DNA of 10,933 nucleotides from Spirochaetia bacterium. GTDB taxonomy: Bacteria > Spirochaetota > Spirochaetia > Treponematales > Breznakiellaceae. Position numbers and translations under genes: made by a program. The stretch is taken from contig BNUY01000105.1 in the NCBI GenBank assembly GCA_025997715.1, positions 1 through 10,933 on the forward strand, given 5' to 3'. Numbering within the stretch: position 1 is the stretch's first letter; every line of letters starts with the position of its first letter. The notes below the pieces were generated by a model. That model was not told the DNA's origin, did not search any database, and saw only the letters and a program-made list of their open reading frames with translations. This document shows positions 1-5,567 of the stretch, piece by piece.

Positions 1-99
1 AAGCGCCGGTCTTAATTTCTCATTGATGTTTCCAGTTACATCAGTATACGGCTTCCTATATTCTTCATAGGAATCTACATTCTCTGAACCGTAATCCAT
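1..99 (-). CDS. Start of an unknown gene, cut by the left window edge
   Basis: An open frame of 33 codons runs from an ATG at 99-97 to the window edge with no stop. The protein begins MDYGSENVDSYEEYRKPY and is acidic and polar, with no signal peptide visible in this part. An AAGGAG Shine-Dalgarno (105-110) sits 5 bases before the ATG, which is the main reason to call it. The start lies inside the end of the upstream two-helix membrane protein gene, in another frame, overlapping by 25 bases, so the two are probably translated together. I do not recognise the family. A chance open frame of this length is possible, but the ribosome site and same-strand overlap favour a real gene. Confidence 0.5.
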   Translation of the reverse strand, partial: MDYGSENVDSYEEYRKPYTDVTGNINEKLRPAL

Positions 100-395
100 A
101 TTTTCTCCTTACGTCTGATTTTGCGGGGATGACTTACGACAATAATTGCAGCTTCGGTTGTTTCGATTTCAATATGTTTTTTTTTATTGGCCTTGAAAAG
201 AATAATTCCCGCAAACACAAAAAAAACAACCGAAAAAATGCAAACGGCTATCCCACAAATAACTGCAATACAGTCAGGAATCTTATCTTTTGCCCAGACA
301 AACACTCCACACGTAACTGCATAAAACAAAAATGAATACATCCCGGCTATGCGCAGTGTTTCATTATTGGCGTGTAAGACTTTTTCGGTGTCCAT
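75..395 (-). CDS. Small membrane protein with two predicted helices, unknown function
   Basis: This encodes 106 residues. The start is supported by a full AGGAGG (401-406) 5 bases before the ATG. Two hydrophobic stretches at about residues 16-35 and 42-68 should cross the inner membrane. A lysine-rich segment follows (KANKKKHIE, about 68-76), then a basic tail with RKIRRKEK, which by the positive-inside rule places the C-terminus in the cytoplasm. No enzyme motif is visible and I cannot assign a family. The gene is much AT-richer than the lipoprotein gene upstream, with poly-A and poly-T runs, so it may have been acquired separately. It lies 132 bases after that gene on the same strand, with no clear terminator or promoter between, and overlaps the next gene by 25 bases. 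Confidence 0.65.
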   Translation of the reverse strand: MDTEKVLHANNETLRIAGMYSFLFYAVTCGVFVWAKDKIPDCIAVICGIAVCIFSVVFFVFAGIILFKANKKKHIEIETTEAAIIVVSHPRKIRRKEKIWITVQRM

Positions 396-527
396 TTAAT
401 CCTCCTATGGTTCTCTGGTAGTCAGCATCGTACTTTTCAACCACTTTCTTTTTGGCTCCACTCCTTTATTCCTCCATTACTCCCGCCTCCGTGCTGCCAT
501 GCAGGATCCTTTCCCTCCTAGCAGAGC

Positions 528-2681
528 TCAGGGGCGGACAACCCGAAACCCGATGACGCTGCCCCAGTTCGATGGCGTACTGAAGTGCCGAGTGGCCGAC
601 CGCAGGTGCTGGGCGCCACTGCCCCAGCCACCGCCGCGAAGAACGTGGTCAGACCCCGAAGCGGCGCCCGTTGGATCAGTCCGCGCCCTGATGTTATAAT
701 CTCCATACCAATCCCAGCACCACTCCCACACATTTCCGTGCATGTCGTACAAGCCCCAGGCATTGGATGCAAAACTCCCCACCGCCGTAGTCTTGTCCCA
801 GGGATAGTTGCCGTCATAATTTGCCTGGCTTGTCCTGATGTTATTGCCGGTACTGAAAGGCGTGGTTGTCCCGGCGCGGCAGGCATATTCCCACTCAGCT
901 TCTGTGGGCAGCCGGTAGCCGTTGGCGTTTCGATCCCACGTTACATTCGTCTCGCTTATCGTGTAGGCAGGCGTTAAGCCTTCCCGTCGACTCCGCTTGT
1001 TGCAATACTCCAGCGCGTCAAACCAGCTTACTTGCTCCACCGGCAGATTCGACCCCTTCCATCTGCTGGGGTTGGTCCCCATTACTTTCTTGTACTCCTG
1101 CTGGGTTACCTCATATTTCCCCATATAAAAACCGCTCACCGTTACCTGATGCTGCGTTTCGTTACTCTCACGATCTGGTTCGGATGCGGGGCTCCCCATG
1201 GTAAAGGTCCCGCCTTGAATAAACACAAAATCTTCGAGTACATTTCCGGAAGACGTAAACGCGAATTTTCCCTCCAAATCCCCGGTATCTATCCGCATAT
1301 AACCGTTGGCGTTCAGGGTGGCCGAGGGGATTCCGTTCACCGCTCTGATTACTATAGTCAGGGTCGGCGTCAGGTCCTCAGCTTTGACGTTGGTGAAACG
1401 CATCATGCTCACCGCTCCGTCGGAGACCACTTCATTGCCTCCCGCGGCAAAATGCAAAGTACCGCTGCTAAGGGTAACACTGCTTTTCCCCAGGGCCTTG
1501 TCGTTCTCGTTGAGTAGCGTTGCATCAAGTTTGAAGCTGAGCGATTGCTTTCCGGTAAACACCACGGTTCCCGGCGTTTTGGGGTGTATGTCCTGCAAGG
1601 GCCAGCCCTTAAAGCCCCAAGCCTCTCGTCGTCCGGTTTGTTCAAGGCCCCCCAGAAGGGCGTTGAGCGCGGCAAAACCGGCCTCCGACGGGTCCAGGGC
1701 TACCCGCATCGCAAGGTTCGCGGTCCGCTTCGCGTAATCCGTTTCGCCCTCCTGAACCAGATTCGGGTCAAAGGTGATTTCAAAAGGCGGATGTTCATTG
1801 AAAAAACGGGACGCTTCCTTAAACACCTCAAGCCAGCGGTCACGGGCCTGTAGGTCGTTCACGATGCGTTCGCTTAAGCTGCCGCCGCTTATGGACGAAG
1901 AAAGTACGTTAAGCCGGGCAAGGGCTTCTATCTGGGATGAGTCAAAGTTAATCGCCTGGGTGTAGTTGAACAGCGCTTCCACGGATTCTCCGCTTGCCTG
2001 GGCGGTAATGCCCTTGGCAAGGCCAGTTTCGGAGCGGACTACAGCGGTATTGCCCGCCAAAAGGGCCTGCTTTCCGGCGACGGTAAGCCGTACCCCCAAC
2101 TGGGCAAGCAGGTCAGCGCTGGCCTCGTTGATAAGCGTTCCGCTTCCCTCTATCTGCCGCAGGGCGCCGTTTTTCATAAAAATGGCTTTGTGCTCGCCGG
2201 TACTGGAGTCGCTCATAGACAGTTGCAGGGAATATTGATCCCCCGAATGTTTCTGGATAGTGCCGATTAAAAAGTATTGGGCGTTGGTAATGCCGCCGAT
2301 TTTGACAAAGTCCGCGTCGGTGAACCTGCCGTTTGCCGCCAGATTCTGTTCGGCGATTATCCTGTCCAGATTCTGCCGGTCCACCAGGGTAACATTGCCA
2401 TACTTTTTGAAATTGTTGTTCAACAGGCCTTGCACATACACCGGCAGGTATTCCGGCGCCGCGCCCTGGACTTCCGGTGCAAGAACTGCAAGCCGTATAT
2501 CTTTGCCGCCGTCACCCTCGAACATCGGCCCGGATGGTACCGCTTCAAGCCGCCCCACCGCGCCCCGTGCGCTAATCTCCCCATCACCCCCGGAAAATGT
2601 CTCCCCAGTACTGACAGAAGCGCAGGCGGCAATGCCCAGAACGCTCAGTATCAATAAAACAAACCTATGCTTCACGGTCAT
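528..2681 (-). CDS. Lipoprotein with CsgG-like N-terminal domain and SUMF1/FGE-like C-terminal domain
   Basis: This encodes 717 residues. A signal peptide ends in the lipobox IAAC with Cys20 as the likely lipidated residue, so the mature protein is an envelope lipoprotein. Residues about 61-200 resemble the CsgG/curli-assembly fold (IRLAVLAPE, VTLVDRQNLDRIIAEQ, AQYFLIGTI). Residues about 200-480 are less defined. Residues about 485-717 are a formylglycine-generating-enzyme (SUMF1) domain: GGTFTMGS, YEVTQQEY, PVEQVSWFDALEYCN, GYRLPTEAEWEYACRAG, GLYDMHGNVWEWCWDW, LRGGGW, GFRV. The paired catalytic cysteines expected after the RGG motif are absent (GWGSGAQHLRSATRH there), so it is probably a binding or structural module, not an active enzyme. 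The ATG at 2681 has AGAGG 6 bases upstream and overlaps the preceding broken CsgG gene by 17 bases, suggesting one transcript. The domain pairing recalls treponeme surface proteins; its ligand is unknown. Confidence 0.85.
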   Translation of the reverse strand: MTVKHRFVLLILSVLGIAACASVSTGETFSGGDGEISARGAVGRLEAVPSGPMFEGDGGKDIRLAVLAPEVQGAAPEYLPVYVQGLLNNNFKKYGNVTLVDRQNLDRIIAEQNLAANGRFTDADFVKIGGITNAQYFLIGTIQKHSGDQYSLQLSMSDSSTGEHKAIFMKNGALRQIEGSGTLINEASADLLAQLGVRLTVAGKQALLAGNTAVVRSETGLAKGITAQASGESVEALFNYTQAINFDSSQIEALARLNVLSSSISGGSLSERIVNDLQARDRWLEVFKEASRFFNEHPPFEITFDPNLVQEGETDYAKRTANLAMRVALDPSEAGFAALNALLGGLEQTGRREAWGFKGWPLQDIHPKTPGTVVFTGKQSLSFKLDATLLNENDKALGKSSVTLSSGTLHFAAGGNEVVSDGAVSMMRFTNVKAEDLTPTLTIVIRAVNGIPSATLNANGYMRIDTGDLEGKFAFTSSGNVLEDFVFIQGGTFTMGSPASEPDRESNETQHQVTVSGFYMGKYEVTQQEYKKVMGTNPSRWKGSNLPVEQVSWFDALEYCNKRSRREGLTPAYTISETNVTWDRNANGYRLPTEAEWEYACRAGTTTPFSTGNNIRTSQANYDGNYPWDKTTAVGSFASNAWGLYDMHGNVWEWCWDWYGDYNIRARTDPTGAASGSDHVLRGGGWGSGAQHLRSATRHFSTPSNWGSVIGFRVVRP

Positions 2682-3676
2682 ATTCAGCCTCTATATTTCT
2701 TGCCGGGTACCAACGGGGCGACACCCCAATGCGGATTCCCGGATAAAGCCATTTGTGTTTCCAGCCTTCGTTACCCGGCGATTTCGACAAGGAGCTTATG
2801 TCTCCGGCGAAACCGGTTAATTCCCGCGCAAGGCTTTCCATCGCCCGCATACCGTCTTCAATACCGCTATACTCGACCGACCTTCCCGCAACTTGCGTAC
2901 CGTTATTCAGATCGATGATTGATGCGTTGAACATATTCACCGCACCCAGGGTTCGGGCCGCTACGGACAGTACCAAATGCGGATTCTCCCCATGCCCTAT
3001 GCCGGTGATAGCATCATCCGCCGTTATGCCGCTATGCTGATTATCATACTCATCCTGCACCTACTCCAGGCTTTTTGTGCGGGGGTATACCGTATACTTT
3101 CCGCTTCGCAGCAGGTGTATCGCCAATATCTGCGCCAGGGTATCCGCGGCCTGCTCTTTCGCGCCGGCCTGTAACTGTACCGGAACAACCGCCAACTTAT
3201 CCGCCGAACCGGGAGTACTCCGGGTAGCGGTAATGACCCGTTCCGCCATCTGCGGCAGCTTTAAGCGAATATCCTCAATCTTGGCATACACCTGATAATC
3301 CCCGGCGATTTGCTGCAGGGTATCCATCTTTATATATAGAAAGGACCAGCAGATTGCTGTTTCCGATGGTGGTAATATTCCCCGCCATGACGTACCGGGC
3401 GCCAAGCTCTTTCCCGATGTCCGCAATGGTATCCACATCCGTCAACCCGGAACGTGTTTGAACAAACCGCTCCCATTCCTTGGCATTGGTTATGCTGGTC
3501 CGGGGTATGGGCGTAAAAGCCTCATTGAGCTGTGGATCAAAGGAAAATAGCTCAGCAATGGCCTCGCCTTCGTCCCCCTGTCCGCCTAAAAACGGCAAAA
3601 TGGCCAGATTGTCCTTGGCAAAGACATTGCCCGCAGCCATGAGTACGATAAGCGCGGAAATCACCACTTTTCGCAT
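2665..3676 (-). pseudogene. Broken gene for a secreted protein with two CsgG-like domains (frameshift plus amber codon)
   Basis: Three pieces read as one protein. Piece 1 starts at 3676 (MRKVVISALIVLMAAGNVFA, a cleavable signal peptide; purine-rich AAGGCGGGGG before the ATG). It carries a first CsgG-like domain (LAILPFLGG, ELGARYVMAGNITTIG). Around 3328-3340, in the run TTTATATATAGA, one extra base shifts the frame; removing it joins NLLVLSIY to KMDTLQQIAGDYQVY. Piece 2 (KLAVVPVQ, ETLAQIL-like ADTLAQILAIHLL, VYPRTKSLE) ends at a TAG at 3061-3063. Reading continues in the same frame as VQDEYDNQHSG through a second CsgG-like end to 2665, so the TAG probably came from a CAG glutamine codon. The C-terminus (GIRIGVSPRWYP) looks like the first strand of an outer-membrane barrel and then stops, so that domain may also be lost. 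A sequencing error could explain one lesion but less easily both. Confidence 0.75.
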
Positions 3677-3774
3677 AAAACCCCCGCCTTTTTTGTAAGC
3701 CAGTGCAAGACATTCCTTTGGCTCCGGCAAATAGTTAAAGTTTGATTATTACAGGGACAAAGTACCACTTCTAT

Positions 3775-3803
3775 ATATTATGGAAACCATAGTTGTTTGT
3801 CAA
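3775..3803 (-). promoter_or_regulatory. Sigma-70-type promoter for the CsgG/SUMF1 lipoprotein genes
   Basis: Reading the minus strand, a perfect -35 TTGACA (3803-3798) is followed after 17 bases by TAATAT (3780-3775); an alternative -10, CATAAT, lies 2 bases earlier. Transcription would start near 3768, about 90 bases before the ATG at 3676. The 13-bp palindrome lies across the spacer and the edge of the -10, where a bound protein would block polymerase. Confidence 0.55.
3779..3791. promoter_or_regulatory. 13-bp palindrome TATGGAAACCATA, candidate Xre operator (copy 1)
   Basis: Perfect 5-bp arms (TATGG/CCATA) flank AAA. It sits in the minus-strand promoter spacer, 46 bases before the xre start. 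The same 13 bases recur exactly at 4367-4379. Binding by the adjacent Xre protein is inferred from position and symmetry only. Confidence 0.4.
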
Positions 3804-3826
3804 TTGAAATAATGAACGCCTACACT
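3797..3826 (+). promoter_or_regulatory. Probable promoter of the xre gene, giving a nearly leaderless mRNA
   Basis: TTGTCA (3797-3802) and TACACT (3821-3826) are 18 bases apart. The expected transcription start, about 3833, is only about 5 bases before the ATG at 3838. No Shine-Dalgarno precedes that ATG, which fits a leaderless message. Its -35 overlaps that of the opposite promoter at 3798-3802, so the two promoters should exclude each other. Confidence 0.35.
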
Positions 3827-3837
3827 ACAAAAAGTTA

Positions 3838-4158
3838 ATGAGAGAACAAGAACTAAAGGCGGCTTTGGGGAAAAATATCCAATATTTCCGCCTCCAACGA
3901 CAGCTTTCCCAGGCTGATTTGGCGTGGAAAGTCGGTATTTCAATCACGAATTTGTCAAATATAGAGCGGGGAAACACTTTTCCAAAGGCGGGGACGCTTT
4001 GTACCCTTGCAAAATGCCTTGAAATAGAGGTTTACGAGCTGTTTAAGGAGGAAATTGTCCACGATGAGAGCAAAACCCTTATAAACCGCTTCTGCGATGA
4101 CATTACCAAGAACGTTATGCAGACATTGGAAGCAGTTTATACACACTATAAGAAGTAA
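3838..4158 (+). CDS. Xre/Cro-type helix-turn-helix transcriptional regulator
   Basis: This encodes 106 residues. Residues about 10-66 form a classic Xre/Cro/C1 DNA-binding domain: LGKNIQYFRLQRQLSQADLA, then VGISITNLSNIERGNTFP as the recognition region, then LCTLAKCLEIEVYELF. The remaining 40 residues are a short helical tail (KTLINRFCDDITKNVMQTLEAV) that could serve for dimerisation; no sensor or peptidase domain is present. The gene is divergent from the CsgG/SUMF1 block, with overlapping -35 boxes. A palindrome in the shared region recurs at the start of the first nuclease-like gene downstream, so it may repress itself, the lipoprotein block and that gene. It lacks a visible Shine-Dalgarno. 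It has no adjoining toxin-like gene, so a toxin-antitoxin role is not supported. Confidence 0.85.
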   Translation: MREQELKAALGKNIQYFRLQRQLSQADLAWKVGISITNLSNIERGNTFPKAGTLCTLAKCLEIEVYELFKEEIVHDESKTLINRFCDDITKNVMQTLEAVYTHYKK

Positions 4159-4194
4159 GGGCTGTGCGAGGGGTACACCGAGCAGCTCCTTTTT
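4159..4194 (+). terminator. Probable intrinsic terminator after xre
   Basis: Directly after the xre stop, GGGCTG (4159-4164) can pair with CAGCTC (4183-4188) with one G-U pair and an 18-base loop. CTTTTT follows at 4189-4194. The stem is modest, but the place and the T-run are right. It would separate xre from the nuclease-like genes, which have their own promoters. Confidence 0.45.
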
Positions 4195-4243
4195 ATACAA
4201 AAGACTTCCGTAAAGTGATAATGTGGCATTTTGAAGCAAAAAA

Positions 4244-4273
4244 ACCACGAAAAATACGAAACACACGAAAAAG
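4244..4273 (+). repeat. Degenerate CACGAA-type dispersed repeat
   Basis: ACCACGAAAAATACGAA followed by ACACACGAAAAAG repeats the ACGAA word three times at about 10-base spacing. The same layout (ACCACGAATGACACGAA then AACACGAATAA) forms one arm of the large hairpin at 8437-8552. This copy has no facing arm nearby. It lies in the 209-base gap between xre and the first nuclease-like gene. Confidence 0.5.
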
Positions 4274-4304
4274 AAACCTAAATGTGCAATTCTTATATTG
4301 CCGG

Positions 4305-4374
4305 TTTTGCCCGGTGGCGGTTTTCCCAAAAGCCGGAAATAGGGTATACTCATTATAGGAGCAAACTATGGAAA
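4305..4374 (+). repeat. Promoter/RBS/start cassette, copy 1 of a direct repeat
   Basis: From GTGGCGG at 4314 to ATGGAAA at 4374, 60 of 61 bases match 4965-5025; the difference is C4349 against A5000. Upstream, TTTTGCCCG is also shared (4305-4313 and 4953-4961), separated by an extra TTG in copy 2. The repeat continues, less perfectly, into the coding regions. Confidence 0.9.
4345..4361 (+). promoter_or_regulatory. -10 box and Shine-Dalgarno of the first nuclease-like gene
   Basis: TATACT (4345-4350) is a -10 box with no good -35 partner. AGGAG (4357-4361) lies 6 bases before the ATG at 4368. Transcription would start at or just before the Shine-Dalgarno, giving a very short leader. Copy 2 has the consensus TATAAT, so this copy may be the weaker one. 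Confidence 0.4.
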
Positions 4375-4379
4375 CCATA
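4367..4379. promoter_or_regulatory. 13-bp palindrome over the start codon, candidate Xre operator (copy 2)
   Basis: TATGGAAACCATA here covers the ATG and codons 2-4 (MET-I) and is identical to 3779-3791. The paralogous gene at 5019 keeps only TATGGAAA, so the palindrome is specific to this gene. An operator role is inferred. Confidence 0.3.
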
Positions 4380-4946
4380 CAAGCAATACCGGACTGGAAA
4401 ACAACCGCAGATGAGATTTGGGCAATGTTTAAGGAAACCGACCGAAAAATGCAAGAAACCAGGGAACTGATAAATGCGACAGGCCGGCAGATGAAAGACA
4501 CCGACAAACGCCTTGGGGAACTGGGCAACCGTTTCGGCGAAATGGTTGAATACATGGTCGTGCCCAACCTCGTGGTCAAATTCCGGGAATTGGGCTTTGA
4601 ATTTGAAAAAACCCACCGTGATACGGCAATCAAAGATCCAAAACACGATATTTTCACTGAGGTTGACGCTTTTCTGGAAAACGGCGACAAGGTGATGATC
4701 GTTGAAACCAAGACCAAACCCAGTAGTGACGATATCAACGACCATATCAAGCGCATGGAAAAACTGCGCAGATATGCTGATTTACATAATGATAAACGGA
4801 AATACTTGGGCGCTATTGCCGGTGTAGTCTTTGGCGATAGTGAGAAAACGTATGCCCTAAAAAAGGGCTTTTATGTGATTGAGCCGTCAGGGGATACCTT
4901 CAATATCACGGAGCCGACAGGCACGTATCATGCGCATGAGTGGTAA
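4368..4946 (+). CDS. Coiled-coil plus PD-(D/E)XK nuclease-like protein (DUF3782-type?), paralogue A
   Basis: This encodes 192 residues, starting at ATG 4368 with AGGAG 6 bases upstream. Residues about 15-60 are a charged heptad-like coiled coil (MFKETDRKMQETRELINATG, QMKDTDKRLGELGNRFGE). Residues about 62-180 resemble a PD-(D/E)XK core: helix EYMVVPNLVVKFRELG, then EVDAFLENGDKVMIVETKTK with Asp100, Glu113 and Lys115 as candidate metal-binding and catalytic residues, then LGAIAGVVFG and GFYVIEPSGDTFNI. I recall similar proteins listed under DUF3782, often in many copies per genome; the name is from memory. Nuclease activity is inferred only. There is no signal peptide, so it should be cytoplasmic. 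The 61-bp start cassette and coiled coil are nearly identical to those of the next gene, 651 bases further on. Confidence 0.75.
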   Translation: METIQAIPDWKTTADEIWAMFKETDRKMQETRELINATGRQMKDTDKRLGELGNRFGEMVEYMVVPNLVVKFRELGFEFEKTHRDTAIKDPKHDIFTEVDAFLENGDKVMIVETKTKPSSDDINDHIKRMEKLRRYADLHNDKRKYLGAIAGVVFGDSEKTYALKKGFYVIEPSGDTFNITEPTGTYHAHEW

Positions 4947-4952
4947 TTGTTG

Positions 4953-5025
4953 TTTTGCCCGTTGGTGGCGGTTTTCCCAAAAGCCGGAAATAGGGTATAA
5001 TCATTATAGGAGCAAACTATGGAAA
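4953..5025 (+). repeat. Promoter/RBS/start cassette, copy 2 of a direct repeat
   Basis: This is the second copy of the cassette described at 4305-4374. It occupies nearly all of the 72-base gap between the two nuclease-like genes, so the unit of duplication is gene plus upstream control region. It differs by a TTG insertion near 4962-4964 and by A5000, which makes the -10 box consensus. Confidence 0.9.
4996..5012 (+). promoter_or_regulatory. Consensus -10 box and Shine-Dalgarno of the second nuclease-like gene
   Basis: TATAAT (4996-5001) is a perfect -10; 17 bases upstream only the weak TTTCCC (4973-4978) is available as -35. AGGAG (5008-5012) lies 6 bases before the ATG at 5019. The leader would be about a dozen bases. 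Confidence 0.45.
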
Positions 5026-5567
5026 TAACGGAAAGAATAGGTGAAGGATTGACTTTCGAGAAGGTCTGGGCAATGTTTAAGGAAACCGACCGAAAAATGC
5101 AAGAAACCGCCCAACAGATGAAAGCAACCGACAAACGCCTTGGGGAACTGAGCAACCGTTTCGGCGAAATTGTTGAGTATATGGTCGCTCCCAATCTGAT
5201 AGAGAAATTCAGTGAAATTGGCCTGTCTTTTCAGGAAACCTCCAACAACAAGGTGATTTTGGATAAGGACGGTACATTTCTTTTTGAGGTTGATGTCCTC
5301 TTGGAAAACGGCGACAAGGCCCTGCTGGTTGAAACAAAAAGTAAACCTTCTACCGAAGATGTCAATGACCATCTGGAACGTCTCAGAAAAATGCGTGCCT
5401 GGGCTGATTTAAAAGGCGACAAGCGGAAATTTTTGGCGGCTATTGCGGGTGTGGTTATGACAGATACTGTTCGAAACTATGCATTGAAACAGAGGCTTTT
5501 TGTGATTGAACCCTCGGGGGAAACATTTACCATTCTCCAGCCGGCAGGTCAGCCGCGGGAATGGTAA
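5019..5567 (+). CDS. Coiled-coil plus PD-(D/E)XK nuclease-like protein, paralogue B
   Basis: This encodes 182 residues, with the same layout as the gene before it. The coiled coil (about 16-50) is almost identical but lacks a short segment near residues 30-38 of the other copy. The C-terminal core keeps the key positions: EVDVLLENGDKALLVETKSK with Asp92, Glu105 and Lys107, then AAIAGVV and FVIEPSGETF. The segment just before the core is unrelated (TSNNKVILDKDGTF against THRDTAIKDPKHDI), and the 3' half has diverged far more than the 5' half. This suggests either gene conversion of the 5' end or selection for different specificity. The last 41 bases overlap the 3' end of apbE on the other strand, leaving no room for a terminator between them. 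Confidence 0.75.
   Translation: MEITERIGEGLTFEKVWAMFKETDRKMQETAQQMKATDKRLGELSNRFGEIVEYMVAPNLIEKFSEIGLSFQETSNNKVILDKDGTFLFEVDVLLENGDKALLVETKSKPSTEDVNDHLERLRKMRAWADLKGDKRKFLAAIAGVVMTDTVRNYALKQRLFVIEPSGETFTILQPAGQPREW

Noticed and set aside
396..527. Small coding frames and a promoter in the gap after the 717-residue lipoprotein gene
   Set aside because: The minus strand is rich in GGAGG-like words, but the frames are about 18-30 codons with poor starts; TTGAAA has no matching -10, and the only hairpin (CTGC-ATG-GCAG) has no T-run.
528..1200. Active formylglycine-generating enzyme
   Set aside because: The fold motifs are present but the paired cysteines after RGG are missing, and no sulfatase gene is nearby.
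3325..3345. Programmed ribosomal frameshift in the CsgG-like gene
   Set aside because: The site is an AT run, not a recognised slippery heptamer, and the reading frame later meets an amber codon, so decay is simpler.
3812..3838. Eight-codon leader frame (MNAYTTKS) ending TAATG at the xre start
   Set aside because: It has no ribosome site and lies mostly upstream of the predicted transcription start; the overlap may be chance.
3838..4946. Toxin-antitoxin pair made of xre and the nuclease-like gene
   Set aside because: The genes are 209 bases apart with a probable terminator and separate promoters, and the nuclease-like protein is of a family not known to me as a toxin.
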